This document shows, in pieces, positions 51,981 through 60,688 of a stretch of DNA of 64,000 nt. The DNA is taken from NCBI RefSeq assembly GCF_904063065.1, contig NZ_CAJFCL010000008.1, forward strand, positions 186,001-250,000, in the 5' to 3' direction. Position 1 is the stretch's first letter. Every line of letters begins with the position of its first letter. Position numbers and translations under genes: made by a program. This DNA is from Pseudomonas paraversuta. GTDB taxonomy: Bacteria > Pseudomonadota > Gammaproteobacteria > Pseudomonadales > Pseudomonadaceae. The notes below the pieces were generated by a model, which did no database searches, was not told the DNA's origin, and saw nothing but the letters and a program-made list of their open reading frames with translations.

Positions 51981-52901
51981 ATGACGCTTACAGAATTACG
52001 CTACATCGTTACGCTCGCCCAAGAACAACACTTCGGCCACGCGGCTGAACGTTGCCACGTCAGCCAGCCGACCTTGTCGGTGGGTGTGAAAAAACTGGAA
52101 GACGAACTCGGTGTGCTGATTTTCGAGCGCAGCAAAAGTGCCGTGCGCCTTACCCCGGTGGGCGAAGGCATCGTTGCCCAGGCGCAAAAGGTACTGGAGC
52201 AGGCCCAGGGCATTCGTGAGCTGGCCCAGGCCGGCAAGAACCAGCTGACCGCTCCGCTCAAGGTAGGCGCCATTTACACCGTAGGCCCGTACCTGTTTCC
52301 GCACCTGATTCCGCAGCTGCACCGGGTCGCCCCGCAAATGCCGTTGTACATCGAAGAAAACTTCACCCATGTACTGCGGGACAAGCTGCGCAACGGCGAA
52401 CTGGACGCGATTATCATCGCTCTGCCATTCAATGAAGCCGATGTGCTGACCTTGCCGCTCTACGACGAGCCGTTCTACGTGTTGATGCCGAGCGAGCATC
52501 CATGGACGCAGAAAGAGACCATCGATGCCAGTCTGCTCAACGACAAGAGCCTGCTCTTGCTGGGCGAAGGACACTGCTTCCGCGACCAGGTGCTTGAAGC
52601 CTGTCCGACCCTGGCCAAAGGCAAGGACGGCTCGCAGCACACCACGGTCGAGTCCAGCTCGCTGGAAACCATTCGGCACATGGTTGCTTCAGGGCTGGGC
52701 ATTTCGATCCTGCCATTATCGGCTGTCGACAGTCACCACTATGCCCCGGGCATATTGGCTGTGCGTCCACTGACTCCGCCGGTACCTTTTCGTACAGTCG
52801 CCATCGCCTGGCGTGCCAGCTTTCCGCGGCCCAAGGCGATTGAAATCCTCGCCGACTCGATCCGCCTGTGTTCGGTGGCCAAGCCGCCTGCCGCGAAGTA
52901 A
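51981..52901 (+). CDS. oxyR: Hydrogen-peroxide sensor OxyR
   Basis: 306 residues. LysR HTH with QEQHFGHAAERCHVSQPTLS at 15-34. The redox pair is C199 (GEGHC) and C208 (EACP), at the E. coli OxyR positions, so the peroxide switch is intact. SSLETIRHMVASGLGISIL follows near 227. It activates catalase and alkyl hydroperoxide reductase genes. recG starts 8 bp after, as in PAO1 where oxyR-recG form an operon. Confidence 0.96.
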   Translation: MTLTELRYIVTLAQEQHFGHAAERCHVSQPTLSVGVKKLEDELGVLIFERSKSAVRLTPVGEGIVAQAQKVLEQAQGIRELAQAGKNQLTAPLKVGAIYTVGPYLFPHLIPQLHRVAPQMPLYIEENFTHVLRDKLRNGELDAIIIALPFNEADVLTLPLYDEPFYVLMPSEHPWTQKETIDASLLNDKSLLLLGEGHCFRDQVLEACPTLAKGKDGSQHTTVESSSLETIRHMVASGLGISILPLSAVDSHHYAPGILAVRPLTPPVPFRTVAIAWRASFPRPKAIEILADSIRLCSVAKPPAAK

Positions 52902-52909
52902 GCCTGCCG

Positions 52910-54985
52910 ATGACCGAGTTGTCGAAAGTGGCGGTCACCGCGCTCAAGGGCGTAGGCGAGGCCATGGCAGAAAAATTGGCCAAGGTGGGCCTGGAAAACC
53001 TGCAGGATGTGCTCTTCCATTTACCGTTGCGCTATCAGGACCGGACTCGCGTGGTGCCCATCGGCGCCCTGCGCCCCGGTCAGGATGCGGTGGTCGAAGG
53101 CCGGGTGATCGGCGCTGATGTGGTCATGGGCAAGCGTCGCAGCTTGCTGGTACGGATCAATGATGGCACCGGGGGCCTGAGCCTGCGGTTCTACCATTTC
53201 AGCAATGCACAAAAAGAAAGTCTCAAGCGTGGCACCGAAGTGCGCTGCTATGGCGAGGCCCGCCCCGGCGCATCGGGGCTGGAGATCTACCATCCGGAAT
53301 ACCGTGCCATCACCGGCGATGAGCCGCCTCCGGTCGATACCACGCTGACACCGATTTATCCTACAACCGAAGGTCTGACCCAGCAGCGTCTGCGCCAGCT
53401 CAGCCAGCAAAGCCTCGCCCTGCTCGGCCCGCGCAGCTTGCCTGACTGGCTGCCGGCGGAGTTGGCCAAGGAGCACCAGCTGGCCCCGCTGGATCAAGCC
53501 ATTCGCTATCTGCATCAGCCCCCGGCCGACGCCGATGTCGAAGAGCTCGCGTTGGGCCATCACTGGGCGCAACACCGCCTGGCGTTTGAGGAACTGCTGA
53601 CCCATCAACTCTCGCAGCAGCGATTGCGCGAGAGCCTGCGCTCCCAGCAGGCGCCCGCTTTGCCCAAAGCCGAAAAACTGCCCGCGCAGTTTCTGGCCAA
53701 CCTGGGGTTCCCGCCCACCGGCGCCCAGGTGCGAGTCGGCAACGAAGTGGCCTACGACCTCAGTCAGCCTGAACCCATGCTGCGCCTGATTCAGGGCGAT
53801 GTGGGGGCAGGCAAGACAGTGGTCGCTGCGATGGCCGCCTTGCAGGCGCTGGAAGCCGGCTACCAGGTGGCGCTGATGGCGCCGACGGAAATCCTCGCCG
53901 AGCAGCACTACATCAACTTCAAGCGCTGGCTGGAGCCGCTGGGTCTTGAAGTTGCATGGTTGGCCGGCAAGCTCAAAGGCAAGGCCCGGGCCAGTGCGAT
54001 GGAGCAAATTGCCAATGGCGCGCCCATGGTCGTTGGCACCCATGCCTTGTTTCAGGATCAGGTGCAGTTCAAGAACCTGGCTCTGGTGATCATCGATGAG
54101 CAACACCGGTTTGGCGTACAGCAACGTCTGGCCCTGCGCAACAAAGGGGTGGGCGGTGTGATGTGTCCGCACCAGTTGATCATGACGGCCACGCCGATTC
54201 CGCGGACGCTGGCCATGAGCGCATACGCCGACCTCGACACTTCGATTCTCGATGAGCTGCCACCCGGGCGAACCCCGGTCAATACCGTGCTGGTGGTCGA
54301 TACGCGGCGCATCGAAGTGATCGAGCGGGTACGTGCAGCCTGTGCCGAAGGCCGCCAGGCCTACTGGGTATGCACCCTGATTGAAGAGTCTGAAGAGATG
54401 ACCTGTCAGGCCGCCGAGACCACCTTTGAAGACCTCTCCAGTGCCTTGGGCGAGTTGCGCGTGGGCCTGATTCACGGGCGCATGAAGTCTGCAGAAAAGG
54501 CCGCAGTCATGGCGCAGTTCAAGGCTGGCGAATTGCAGTTGCTGGTCGCCACCACGGTAATCGAAGTAGGCGTTGACGTGCCTAATGCCAGTTTGATGAT
54601 CATCGAAAACCCCGAGCGTCTGGGCCTGTCCCAGCTTCACCAGTTGCGTGGCCGGGTAGGCCGGGGCAGCGCCGCCAGTCATTGCGTGCTGCTGTACCAC
54701 CCGCCGCTGTCGCAAATCGGGCGCCAGCGTCTGGGCATCATGCGTGAGACCAACGATGGTTTTGTGATCGCCGAAAAAGACCTCGAGCTGCGCGGTCCCG
54801 GCGAAATGCTCGGCACCCGGCAAACCGGCCTGCTGCAATTCAAAGTGGCTGACCTGATGCGTGATGCCGACCTGTTACCCGCCGTGCGCGACGCCGCCCT
54901 GACCCTGATTGAACGCTGGCCGAGCCATGTCAGTCCACTGCTGGACCGCTGGCTCAGGCATGGCCAGCAATATGGCCAGGTATGA
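52910..54985 (+). CDS. recG: ATP-dependent DNA helicase RecG
   Basis: 691 residues from ATG 52910. An N-terminal wedge/OB domain (LQDVLFHLPLRYQDRTRV near 35), Walker A RLIQGDVGAGKTVVA near 297, DEQH box IIDEQHRFG near 392, and the helicase C domain ending HQLRGRVGRG near 580. It remodels replication forks and Holliday junctions. Co-transcribed with oxyR, linking fork repair to oxidative stress. Confidence 0.96.
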   Translation: MTELSKVAVTALKGVGEAMAEKLAKVGLENLQDVLFHLPLRYQDRTRVVPIGALRPGQDAVVEGRVIGADVVMGKRRSLLVRINDGTGGLSLRFYHFSNAQKESLKRGTEVRCYGEARPGASGLEIYHPEYRAITGDEPPPVDTTLTPIYPTTEGLTQQRLRQLSQQSLALLGPRSLPDWLPAELAKEHQLAPLDQAIRYLHQPPADADVEELALGHHWAQHRLAFEELLTHQLSQQRLRESLRSQQAPALPKAEKLPAQFLANLGFPPTGAQVRVGNEVAYDLSQPEPMLRLIQGDVGAGKTVVAAMAALQALEAGYQVALMAPTEILAEQHYINFKRWLEPLGLEVAWLAGKLKGKARASAMEQIANGAPMVVGTHALFQDQVQFKNLALVIIDEQHRFGVQQRLALRNKGVGGVMCPHQLIMTATPIPRTLAMSAYADLDTSILDELPPGRTPVNTVLVVDTRRIEVIERVRAACAEGRQAYWVCTLIEESEEMTCQAAETTFEDLSSALGELRVGLIHGRMKSAEKAAVMAQFKAGELQLLVATTVIEVGVDVPNASLMIIENPERLGLSQLHQLRGRVGRGSAASHCVLLYHPPLSQIGRQRLGIMRETNDGFVIAEKDLELRGPGEMLGTRQTGLLQFKVADLMRDADLLPAVRDAALTLIERWPSHVSPLLDRWLRHGQQYGQV

Positions 54986-55054
54986 AATTTCGTTCAGTAA
55001 TCAGATTTGCGGCCGATCAAGTGACGCTTACCAAATTTGAGTTGCAGGAATCGA

Positions 55055-56464
55055 ATGCAGATCTTCACTGAAGTCGCCGGCGCTCCAGCCTTTTCAAGCA
55101 CACCGCCGGTCATCCGGCGGCTGCTTGCTGATCTGGGCATTACCTGTCGAGAAGTCCGCGACCACCCCGGGCTCAACCCGGGCTGCAAGGTCCAGGCTGT
55201 GTTGCTCGAGGACTCGGTGGGCGTGCTGATGGTGCTGTTCGCGCAGAGCCACTTGCTCGACCTCAATCGTCTGGCTGATTTAACCGGCCGGCGCATGACG
55301 GCTATCGCACCTGAGCGGCTTGAGCAGATGCTCGGCAGACACAACCTGAGCCTGTTGCCGGGCTTGCCGGCACTCATCGGCTCGCCATGTCTGTATGAAG
55401 AGCAATTGCTGCAGCAGCCTCTGTTGCTGGTCGGCGGGGGGGAGCCCGGTTTGTGGCTGGAGATGACCCGGGAAGACTTCAAGCTTCTGCTGAGCAATGC
55501 CAGCGACGGTCGTTTTGGCGAGTCCGTGAGTGCCATCAGGCTTAACCCTGATCATGCCGACGATGATGGCGCGGCGATCTGCCGGGCGGTCCAGGCATTC
55601 ACCGCGCGACGAATCCAGCAACGGCTGGAAGACACCATCGAGTTGCCGCCCCTGGCCGAGAGCGTGCGCAAAATCATGCGGTTGCGGGTCGACCCGAACG
55701 TGACCATCGATGAAATTACCAGTGTTGTCGAAACCGACCCGGCGCTGGCGGCACAGGTCATGAGCTGGGCATCGTCGTCGTACTACGCCTCACAAAGTAA
55801 AATCCGTTCGGTTGAAGACGCCATAATGCGGGTGCTGGGGGTCGATCTGGTGATCAACCTTGCGCTGAGTCTGGCGCTGGGGAAAAGCCTGGGTGTGCCC
55901 AAGGATCATCCGCAATCAAGCGTCCCCTACTGGCAGCAGTCGATCTACACGGCAGCGGTCATCGAAGGGCTGACCCGGGCCATGCCCCGGGCCCAGCGTC
56001 CGGAAGTCGGCCTCACCTACCTGGCCGGGCTGTTGCACAACTTCGGCTATTTGCTCCTGGCCCATGTGTTTCCGCCGCACTTCTCATTGATTTGCCGTCA
56101 CCTTGAAGTCAACCCGCACGTTAGCCATGGCGTCATCGAACAGCATTTGCTGGGCATCAGCCGCGAGCAAATGGGTGCCTGGGTGATGCGGTACTGGGGC
56201 ATGCCGCCAGAATTGGCGACGGCGTTGCGTTTTCAACACGATCCGCACTTCAGTGGCGCTGATGCACACTTCCCGAACCTGGTCTGCGTGGCACTGGGGT
56301 TGTTGCGTAGCCGGGCAATCGGCACCGGATCCTGTGCGCCACTTCCCGACGCCGTGTTCGAACGGCTGGGCGTCCCCCGCGAAAAGGCTGAAGACGTTGT
56401 CAGCAAAGTGCTGGAGGCGGAGGTGCTGTTTCGCGAAATGGCAGCGCAATTTGGCCGGGCTTAG
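55055..56464 (+). CDS. Fusion protein: YbaK-like aminoacyl-tRNA deacylase domain plus HDOD domain
   Basis: 469 residues from ATG 55055 with AGGA upstream. The N-terminal 165 residues match the YbaK/ProRS-editing fold (IRRLLADLGITCREVRDHPGLNPG, then VQAVLLEDSVGVLMVLF). The C-terminal 270 residues are an HDOD domain (LPPLAESVRKIMRLRVDPNVTIDEI, VVETDPALAAQVMSWA, GLLHNFGYLLL) lacking a catalytic HD pair. HDOD proteins act in signal transduction. The pairing of a trans-editing fold with HDOD is known in pseudomonads but its function is not. Confidence 0.87.
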   Translation: MQIFTEVAGAPAFSSTPPVIRRLLADLGITCREVRDHPGLNPGCKVQAVLLEDSVGVLMVLFAQSHLLDLNRLADLTGRRMTAIAPERLEQMLGRHNLSLLPGLPALIGSPCLYEEQLLQQPLLLVGGGEPGLWLEMTREDFKLLLSNASDGRFGESVSAIRLNPDHADDDGAAICRAVQAFTARRIQQRLEDTIELPPLAESVRKIMRLRVDPNVTIDEITSVVETDPALAAQVMSWASSSYYASQSKIRSVEDAIMRVLGVDLVINLALSLALGKSLGVPKDHPQSSVPYWQQSIYTAAVIEGLTRAMPRAQRPEVGLTYLAGLLHNFGYLLLAHVFPPHFSLICRHLEVNPHVSHGVIEQHLLGISREQMGAWVMRYWGMPPELATALRFQHDPHFSGADAHFPNLVCVALGLLRSRAIGTGSCAPLPDAVFERLGVPREKAEDVVSKVLEAEVLFREMAAQFGRA

Positions 56465-56477
56465 CCCGCCGTTACCT

Positions 56478-56543
56478 GTAGGAGCGAGCTTGCTCGCGAG
56501 CTCTTCCAAGCGTAAACAGCTCGCGAGGTAAGCTCGCTCCTAC
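56478..56543. repeat. REP pair (GTAGGAGCGAGCTTGCTCGCGAG type)
   Basis: Left copy 56478-56502 and right copy 56518-56543 are inverted relative to each other, each internally palindromic. It is the clearest REP doublet of the window, sitting between the convergent HDOD and SCP2-like genes. Confidence 0.9.
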
Positions 56544-56553
56544 GGTTGAAGTA

Positions 56554-56934
56554 TCAGGCCTTGGGCTTTTTGCGCGGTTTGAGGTACTTGGTCAGGCCCT
56601 GGAACCAGATGACCAGCGCCGGGTTGCCTTTGATCTGAATCGATTTGTCCTGAATCCCGGTCATGAATGCCAGCTGCTTGTTCTTCGCCTGCAGCGTGGC
56701 GAAGCCGTAGGCTGCATCTTTAAAACTGATGGAAAATGCAGGGTCGGGGTACGTGCCCGAATGGCTGGTGATGCGCTGATCTTTGACTTTGAAGTGACGG
56801 GCCACTGTGCCATCGAGGGTTTGCAGCTGGAAAACCAGGTCCTTATCGACCAGTTGCTGCTGAAAAGCAGGGTTTTTACGGCTGGCTTTGCCCATCAAAA
56901 AGCCCAGCATCCAGAGCAGAAAACGAAATTTCAT
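56554..56934 (-). CDS. SCP2 sterol-binding-domain-like small protein
   Basis: 126 residues. An N-terminal hydrophobic stretch (FRFLLWMLGFLMG) is followed by an SCP2-type lipid-binding fold: LVFQLQTLDGTVARHFKVKDQRI, DPAFSISFKDAAYGFATLQ, and IKGNPALVIWFQGLTKYLKP. It ends with a basic tail. SCP2 domains bind fatty-acyl or isoprenoid ligands, and a similar one (UbiJ) assists ubiquinone assembly. No assigned role; it lies upstream of an HU gene on the same strand, as I recall in PAO1 (PA5347-PA5348). Confidence 0.72.
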   Translation of the reverse strand: MKFRFLLWMLGFLMGKASRKNPAFQQQLVDKDLVFQLQTLDGTVARHFKVKDQRITSHSGTYPDPAFSISFKDAAYGFATLQAKNKQLAFMTGIQDKSIQIKGNPALVIWFQGLTKYLKPRKKPKA

Positions 56935-57071
56935 GTACGCGGCCTCGGGGAAAAATTAAATAGCCGGCGCAGTGTAACGATTTGAACGAGGAACGCCATA
57001 TATCTGCATGGATTGGCGTAGATGGTGGGGGTTTTGCCACTTATGGCCGCACGATTGAGTGGGAAGATATC

Positions 57072-57109
57072 AAGAATGGGCCGCTAGCCGAGCCAGCTTG
57101 CCCATTCTT
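57072..57109. repeat. Perfect 10-bp inverted repeat downstream of the HU gene
   Basis: AAGAATGGGC (57072-57081) and GCCCATTCTT (57100-57109) with an 18-base loop, in the 208-bp gap between the HU stop and the SCP2-like gene start. Possibly the HU terminator or an operator for the SCP2-like gene. Confidence 0.6.
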
Positions 57110-57142
57110 CAAGGCCGTTACGAGCAGCGGCCACTCAGTGCT

Positions 57143-57418
57143 TTATGGATTGACGCTGTCTTTCAGGAACTTGCCCGGCTTGAAAGCGACGGTGTTGCTG
57201 GCCTTGATTTTTACCGGCTCACCGGTTTGCGGGTTCTGTCCGGTGCGAGCGCCACGATGGCGCTGAATAAAGGTGCCGAAACCGACCAGCGTCACGCTGT
57301 CTTTGCGATGCAGGGCCTGGGTGATTTCTTCAAGCACTGCGTTGAGTACGCGGTTGGCTTGCTCTTTGGTGAGGTCAGCCTTTTCGGCGATAGCGTTGGC
57401 GAGATCTGGTTTACGCAT
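57143..57418 (-). CDS. HU-family histone-like DNA-binding protein
   Basis: 91 residues. MRKPDLANAIAEKADLTKEQ, the beta-arm region VTLVGFGTFIQRHRGARTGQNPQTGE and the proline at the tip, then VAFKPGKFLKDSVN. It bends DNA and compacts the nucleoid. It is one of several HU paralogues in Pseudomonas, diverged from HupB of the lon region. It has its own promoter in the 188-bp gap upstream (57419-57606). Confidence 0.94.
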   Translation of the reverse strand: MRKPDLANAIAEKADLTKEQANRVLNAVLEEITQALHRKDSVTLVGFGTFIQRHRGARTGQNPQTGEPVKIKASNTVAFKPGKFLKDSVNP

Positions 57419-57606
57419 GATGAAGCCTCTTTGACGGTTTTTTGTTGTTATGTCCGTGCTGCTCTCTATGGAGCAGCGCCAAGGCGCCGCAGGCTCTACT
57501 CTGCGGCAGACCGGTGTGAGAATGGCACGCGGCCAAGGCCGGCGCCAGCCTCTGCACCGGCTTTGTTAAAGCAAGGCAATGTCATATGCGACAGAGTTAA
57601 CCGTAT

Positions 57607-58755
57607 TTACGCCAAAAGTGCCGGCAGCTCTTTGTTCAGCGCCAGTTTTTCGCGAACAGCCTCACCCGTCAGTGCATAACCTAGCAATTTGCCTTCAGCA
57701 TCGCGGCACAAGGCTTTGATATCTGCGCCCTGGCCTTCCACGGTCCAGACCCCTTCATGGCCACGTGGCACGGGTGACACCACCAGCGGGCAAACCGGGG
57801 TTTTGACCGTAATCGGCATCGCACCGTAGCTGACAGCAGTGGGATTGCCTGCGAGGGTTTGTGCCAGTGCCCGGGCGCAGCTCATCAGCGGCATCACATA
57901 CAACAGGCTCAGCCCATCGACCTCGGCGCAGTCGCCCAGGGCATAGATGTTGTCATGGGAGGTTTTGAGCAGACGGCTCACCTCGATCCCGCGGTTGACC
58001 CGGATCCCGGCGGCAGCCGCCATATCGATGCGCGGGCGCAAGCCAATGGCCGATACCACCACATCGCAGTCGATCACGCTGGCATCTGACAAATGTGCCT
58101 GGAGTCCGGCATCGGTGCGCTGCAGGCGGGTCAGAACCGGGCCCAGGTGCAGGCGCGCGCCCAGGCTTTCAAGGCCCGCCTGGACTGCTGCCGCCGCCGC
58201 GGGGTGCAACAGGGTAGGCATGACTTGCTCGCAGGGTGCGACCAGATCAACTTCATAGCCGCCTGCGATCAAGTCATTGGCAAACTCGCAGCCGATCAGG
58301 CCTGCGCCCAGAATCAGGACCCGACGCTTGCCCGCGGCGGCTGCGCGGAAGCGGGCGTAATCTTCGAGGTCATTGATCGGGAAGATTGAATCCTGGGCAT
58401 CCCCTTCCACCGGCACCTGCACCGTTTGCGCGCCCCACGCCAGAATCAGGTCGCGATAGGCAACGGCTTCTTCACCGATCCACAGCTGCTTGTGGCCCGG
58501 GTCGATTCCGCTGATGCGGGTATGGGTACGCACCTGGGCATTGAGCTGTTGTGCCATGGCACCAGGCATCGCCATGCTCAGGCCGTCAGCTTCTTTGTTC
58601 TTGCCAAAGCCGGTGGACAGCATGGGCTTGGAGTAGGAGCGGCCGTCATCGGCCGTGATCAACAGCAGCGGGGTTTCGCTGTCCAGCTTGCGAAACTCCC
58701 GGGCCAGGTTATAGCCCGCCAGCCCGGTACCAACGATCACGACAGGTGCGTTCAT
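57607..58755 (-). CDS. rubB: Rubredoxin-NAD(+) reductase
   Basis: 382 residues from ATG 58755 (GGAGATTGG upstream). FAD motif VIVGTGLAGYNLAREFR at 6-22, NAD motif RRVLILGAGLIGCEFANDL near 145, and the C-terminal FAD-contact IYALGDCAEVDG near 275. It passes electrons from NADH to rubredoxin, used in alkane hydroxylation and oxidative-stress defence. It is encoded 41 bp after rubA in one operon. Confidence 0.93.
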   Translation of the reverse strand: MNAPVVIVGTGLAGYNLAREFRKLDSETPLLLITADDGRSYSKPMLSTGFGKNKEADGLSMAMPGAMAQQLNAQVRTHTRISGIDPGHKQLWIGEEAVAYRDLILAWGAQTVQVPVEGDAQDSIFPINDLEDYARFRAAAAGKRRVLILGAGLIGCEFANDLIAGGYEVDLVAPCEQVMPTLLHPAAAAAVQAGLESLGARLHLGPVLTRLQRTDAGLQAHLSDASVIDCDVVVSAIGLRPRIDMAAAAGIRVNRGIEVSRLLKTSHDNIYALGDCAEVDGLSLLYVMPLMSCARALAQTLAGNPTAVSYGAMPITVKTPVCPLVVSPVPRGHEGVWTVEGQGADIKALCRDAEGKLLGYALTGEAVREKLALNKELPALLA

Positions 58756-58796
58756 TCCAATCTCCATGGGGTGAGTCAGGTTTTGAGGGGGGTAGA

Positions 58797-58964
58797 TCAG
58801 TTGATTTCGATCATCTCGAAATCCATTTTGCCAACCCCGCAGTCCGGGCACAGCCAGTCTTCAGGTACGTCTTGCCACAGCGTACCGGGAGCAATGCCGT
58901 CATCCGGCCAGCCGTCGGCTTCGTTATAAATCAGTCCACATACGATGCATTGCCACTTTTTCAT
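58797..58964 (-). CDS. rubA: Rubredoxin
   Basis: 55 residues from ATG 58964 (GAGGAAG upstream). MKKWQCIVCGLIYNEADGWPDDG and WLCPDCGVGKMDF give the two C-x2-C iron-binding pairs. A single-iron electron carrier to or from RubB. PAO1 has two adjacent rubredoxin genes (PA5350-PA5351); only one is here. Confidence 0.96.
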   Translation of the reverse strand: MKKWQCIVCGLIYNEADGWPDDGIAPGTLWQDVPEDWLCPDCGVGKMDFEMIEIN

Positions 58965-59164
58965 CGGGTTCTTCCTCAAGTTCAGGCTAATACGAGGCCA
59001 CAGGCTTTTTCAGATTCGCCAGGTCTCTCGTCAATTCAGGGCGTTTTGTACTGATGACGACCGGTAGATGCAAGCACGATCGCTGCCAAATAATCCTCGG
59101 CCGCTCAATCAAAGATCCGCGTGATAAGCTCGCCGGCCTCAATGGCTGCCAATTATGACCCACT

Positions 59165-59728
59165 GTGCCGCACATAACTTACCCGCTGATCTCCCCTGTC
59201 TGGCTTGAAAAAGACCAGCTTCCTGCATTGCCTGATGAACAAACCCTTGACTGGTTGTTCGATCAAGGCTCTTTGACCCGACGTCTGACTGTGCTCTCGG
59301 AGGGTGCCTTTAGTGTGCAGCCGCTCTTTGAGGGCTGGCAGGCCTTGCGCCAGGATGAATGTGCAGCCCTCAGCCTGCCCGAAGGCAGCCAGGGCTGGGT
59401 GCGCGAAGTATATTTGCACGGGCATCAACAGCCGTGGGTGTTTGCCCGCAGCGTGGCGGCGAAAAGTGCGCTGGAAGATGGTGCACTGAACATGGACGAG
59501 CTGGGCACCCGATCTCTGGGTGAACTGCTGTTTTGTGATCAGGCTTTTGCTCGCGGCGCCTTGCAGGTGTGTCACTACCCCCGGGGCTGGTTGCCTGCCG
59601 CCGATCAGGCAGATCAGCTATGGGGCCGCCGCTCGCGCTTTGTACGCGGAGCGTTGAGCGTGCTGGTGGCCGAGGTGTTTTTACCCAAACTGTGGGCCGC
59701 CCTGAGTGCCCGGCCGGAGAACAACTGA
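59165..59728 (+). CDS. ubiC: Chorismate pyruvate-lyase
   Basis: 187 residues, GTG start (PHITYPLISPVWL follows) with no obvious ribosome-binding site. EGAFSVQPLFEGWQALRQDE, VREVYLHGHQQPWVFARSV and the C-terminal GRRSRFVRGALSVLVAEVFLP are the UbiC motifs. It makes 4-hydroxybenzoate and pyruvate, the first committed step of ubiquinone synthesis. Its stop directly abuts the ubiA ATG. Confidence 0.94.
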   Translation: MPHITYPLISPVWLEKDQLPALPDEQTLDWLFDQGSLTRRLTVLSEGAFSVQPLFEGWQALRQDECAALSLPEGSQGWVREVYLHGHQQPWVFARSVAAKSALEDGALNMDELGTRSLGELLFCDQAFARGALQVCHYPRGWLPAADQADQLWGRRSRFVRGALSVLVAEVFLPKLWAALSARPENN

Positions 59729-60619
59729 ATGTACGTGCGCCTGCTCAAGTCACTCAATCGCCTGAACCCTCGCGCCTGGGACTTCATCCAGCTGACCCGC
59801 ATGGACAAGCCCATCGGCATCTACCTGCTGCTTTGGCCCACGCTGTGGGCGCTGTGGATTGCCGCCAAGGGTGTGCCTTCGCTGAGCAACCTGCTGATCT
59901 TTGTGTTCGGCGTAATCCTGACCCGTGCCGGCGGTTGTGTAATCAACGACTTTGCCGATCGCAAAGTCGATGGCCACGTCAAACGTACAGAGCAGCGGCC
60001 GTTGGTCAGCGGAAAAATCAGCGGTAAAGAGGCGTTGGTGTTTTTTGCGCTGCTGATGGGGATAAGTTTCCTGCTGGTGCTGTGCACCAATGCCCCGACC
60101 ATCTGGCTGTCATTCGGCGGTCTGGCGCTGGCGGCGAGCTACCCGTTCATGAAGCGCTACACCTACTACCCGCAAGTGGTGCTGGGTGCGGCGTTCTCAT
60201 GGGGCATGCCCATGGCATTCACCGCTGAAACTGGCAGCCTGCCTGCCGCGGCATGGTTGCTTTATATCGCCAACCTGCTGTGGACCGTGGGCTACGACAC
60301 CTATTACGCCATGACTGACCGTGAAGACGACCTGAAAATCGGGGTCAAATCCACGGCCATTCTGTTTGGCGATGCTGATCGCGTGATCATCCTTACCCTG
60401 CAAGGCCTGGCGCTGGGTTGTCTGCTGCTGGCGGGCGCGCACTTCGAGCTTGGCGTCTGGTTCCACCTCGGCCTGCTAGCCGCGGCCGGGTGCTTCGTGT
60501 GGGAGTTCTGGTATACCCGCGACCGCGACCGGCAACGTTGCTTCAAAGCCTTCCTGCACAACCACTGGGCCGGCTTGGCAATTTTTGTGGGCATCGTGCT
60601 GCATTACGCATTGGGTTGA
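59729..60619 (+). CDS. ubiA: 4-Hydroxybenzoate polyprenyltransferase
   Basis: 296 residues with about eight membrane helices. The two aspartate-rich Mg-pyrophosphate motifs are NDFADRKVD near 72 and YDTYYAMTDREDD near 190. It attaches the isoprenoid chain to 4-hydroxybenzoate in the inner membrane. It shares ubiC's transcript with no gap. Confidence 0.96.
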   Translation: MYVRLLKSLNRLNPRAWDFIQLTRMDKPIGIYLLLWPTLWALWIAAKGVPSLSNLLIFVFGVILTRAGGCVINDFADRKVDGHVKRTEQRPLVSGKISGKEALVFFALLMGISFLLVLCTNAPTIWLSFGGLALAASYPFMKRYTYYPQVVLGAAFSWGMPMAFTAETGSLPAAAWLLYIANLLWTVGYDTYYAMTDREDDLKIGVKSTAILFGDADRVIILTLQGLALGCLLLAGAHFELGVWFHLGLLAAAGCFVWEFWYTRDRDRQRCFKAFLHNHWAGLAIFVGIVLHYALG

Positions 60620-60630
60620 CTGAACGGACC

Positions 60631-60688
60631 CTGCAGGAGCGAGCTGGCTGTCGAATTGAAAAGCTCGCGAGCAAGCTCGCTCCTACAG
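60631..60688. repeat. REP pair between ubiA and the acylase gene
   Basis: Left part CTGCAGGAGCGAGCTGG starts at 60631; the right copy (AGCTCGCGAGCAAGCTCGCT core) ends at 60688. It lies in the gap and slightly overlaps the 3' end of the convergent acylase gene. Confidence 0.8.

Noticed and set aside
53021..54838. 605-codon frame antisense to recG
   Set aside because: Shadow of the conserved RecG gene; no ribosome-binding site or family motif.
56982..57266. 94-codon plus-strand frame before and overlapping the HU gene end
   Set aside because: It opens with a protein-like sequence, but lacks a ribosome-binding site, overlaps the HU 3' end and includes the inverted repeat; I could not match it to a family.
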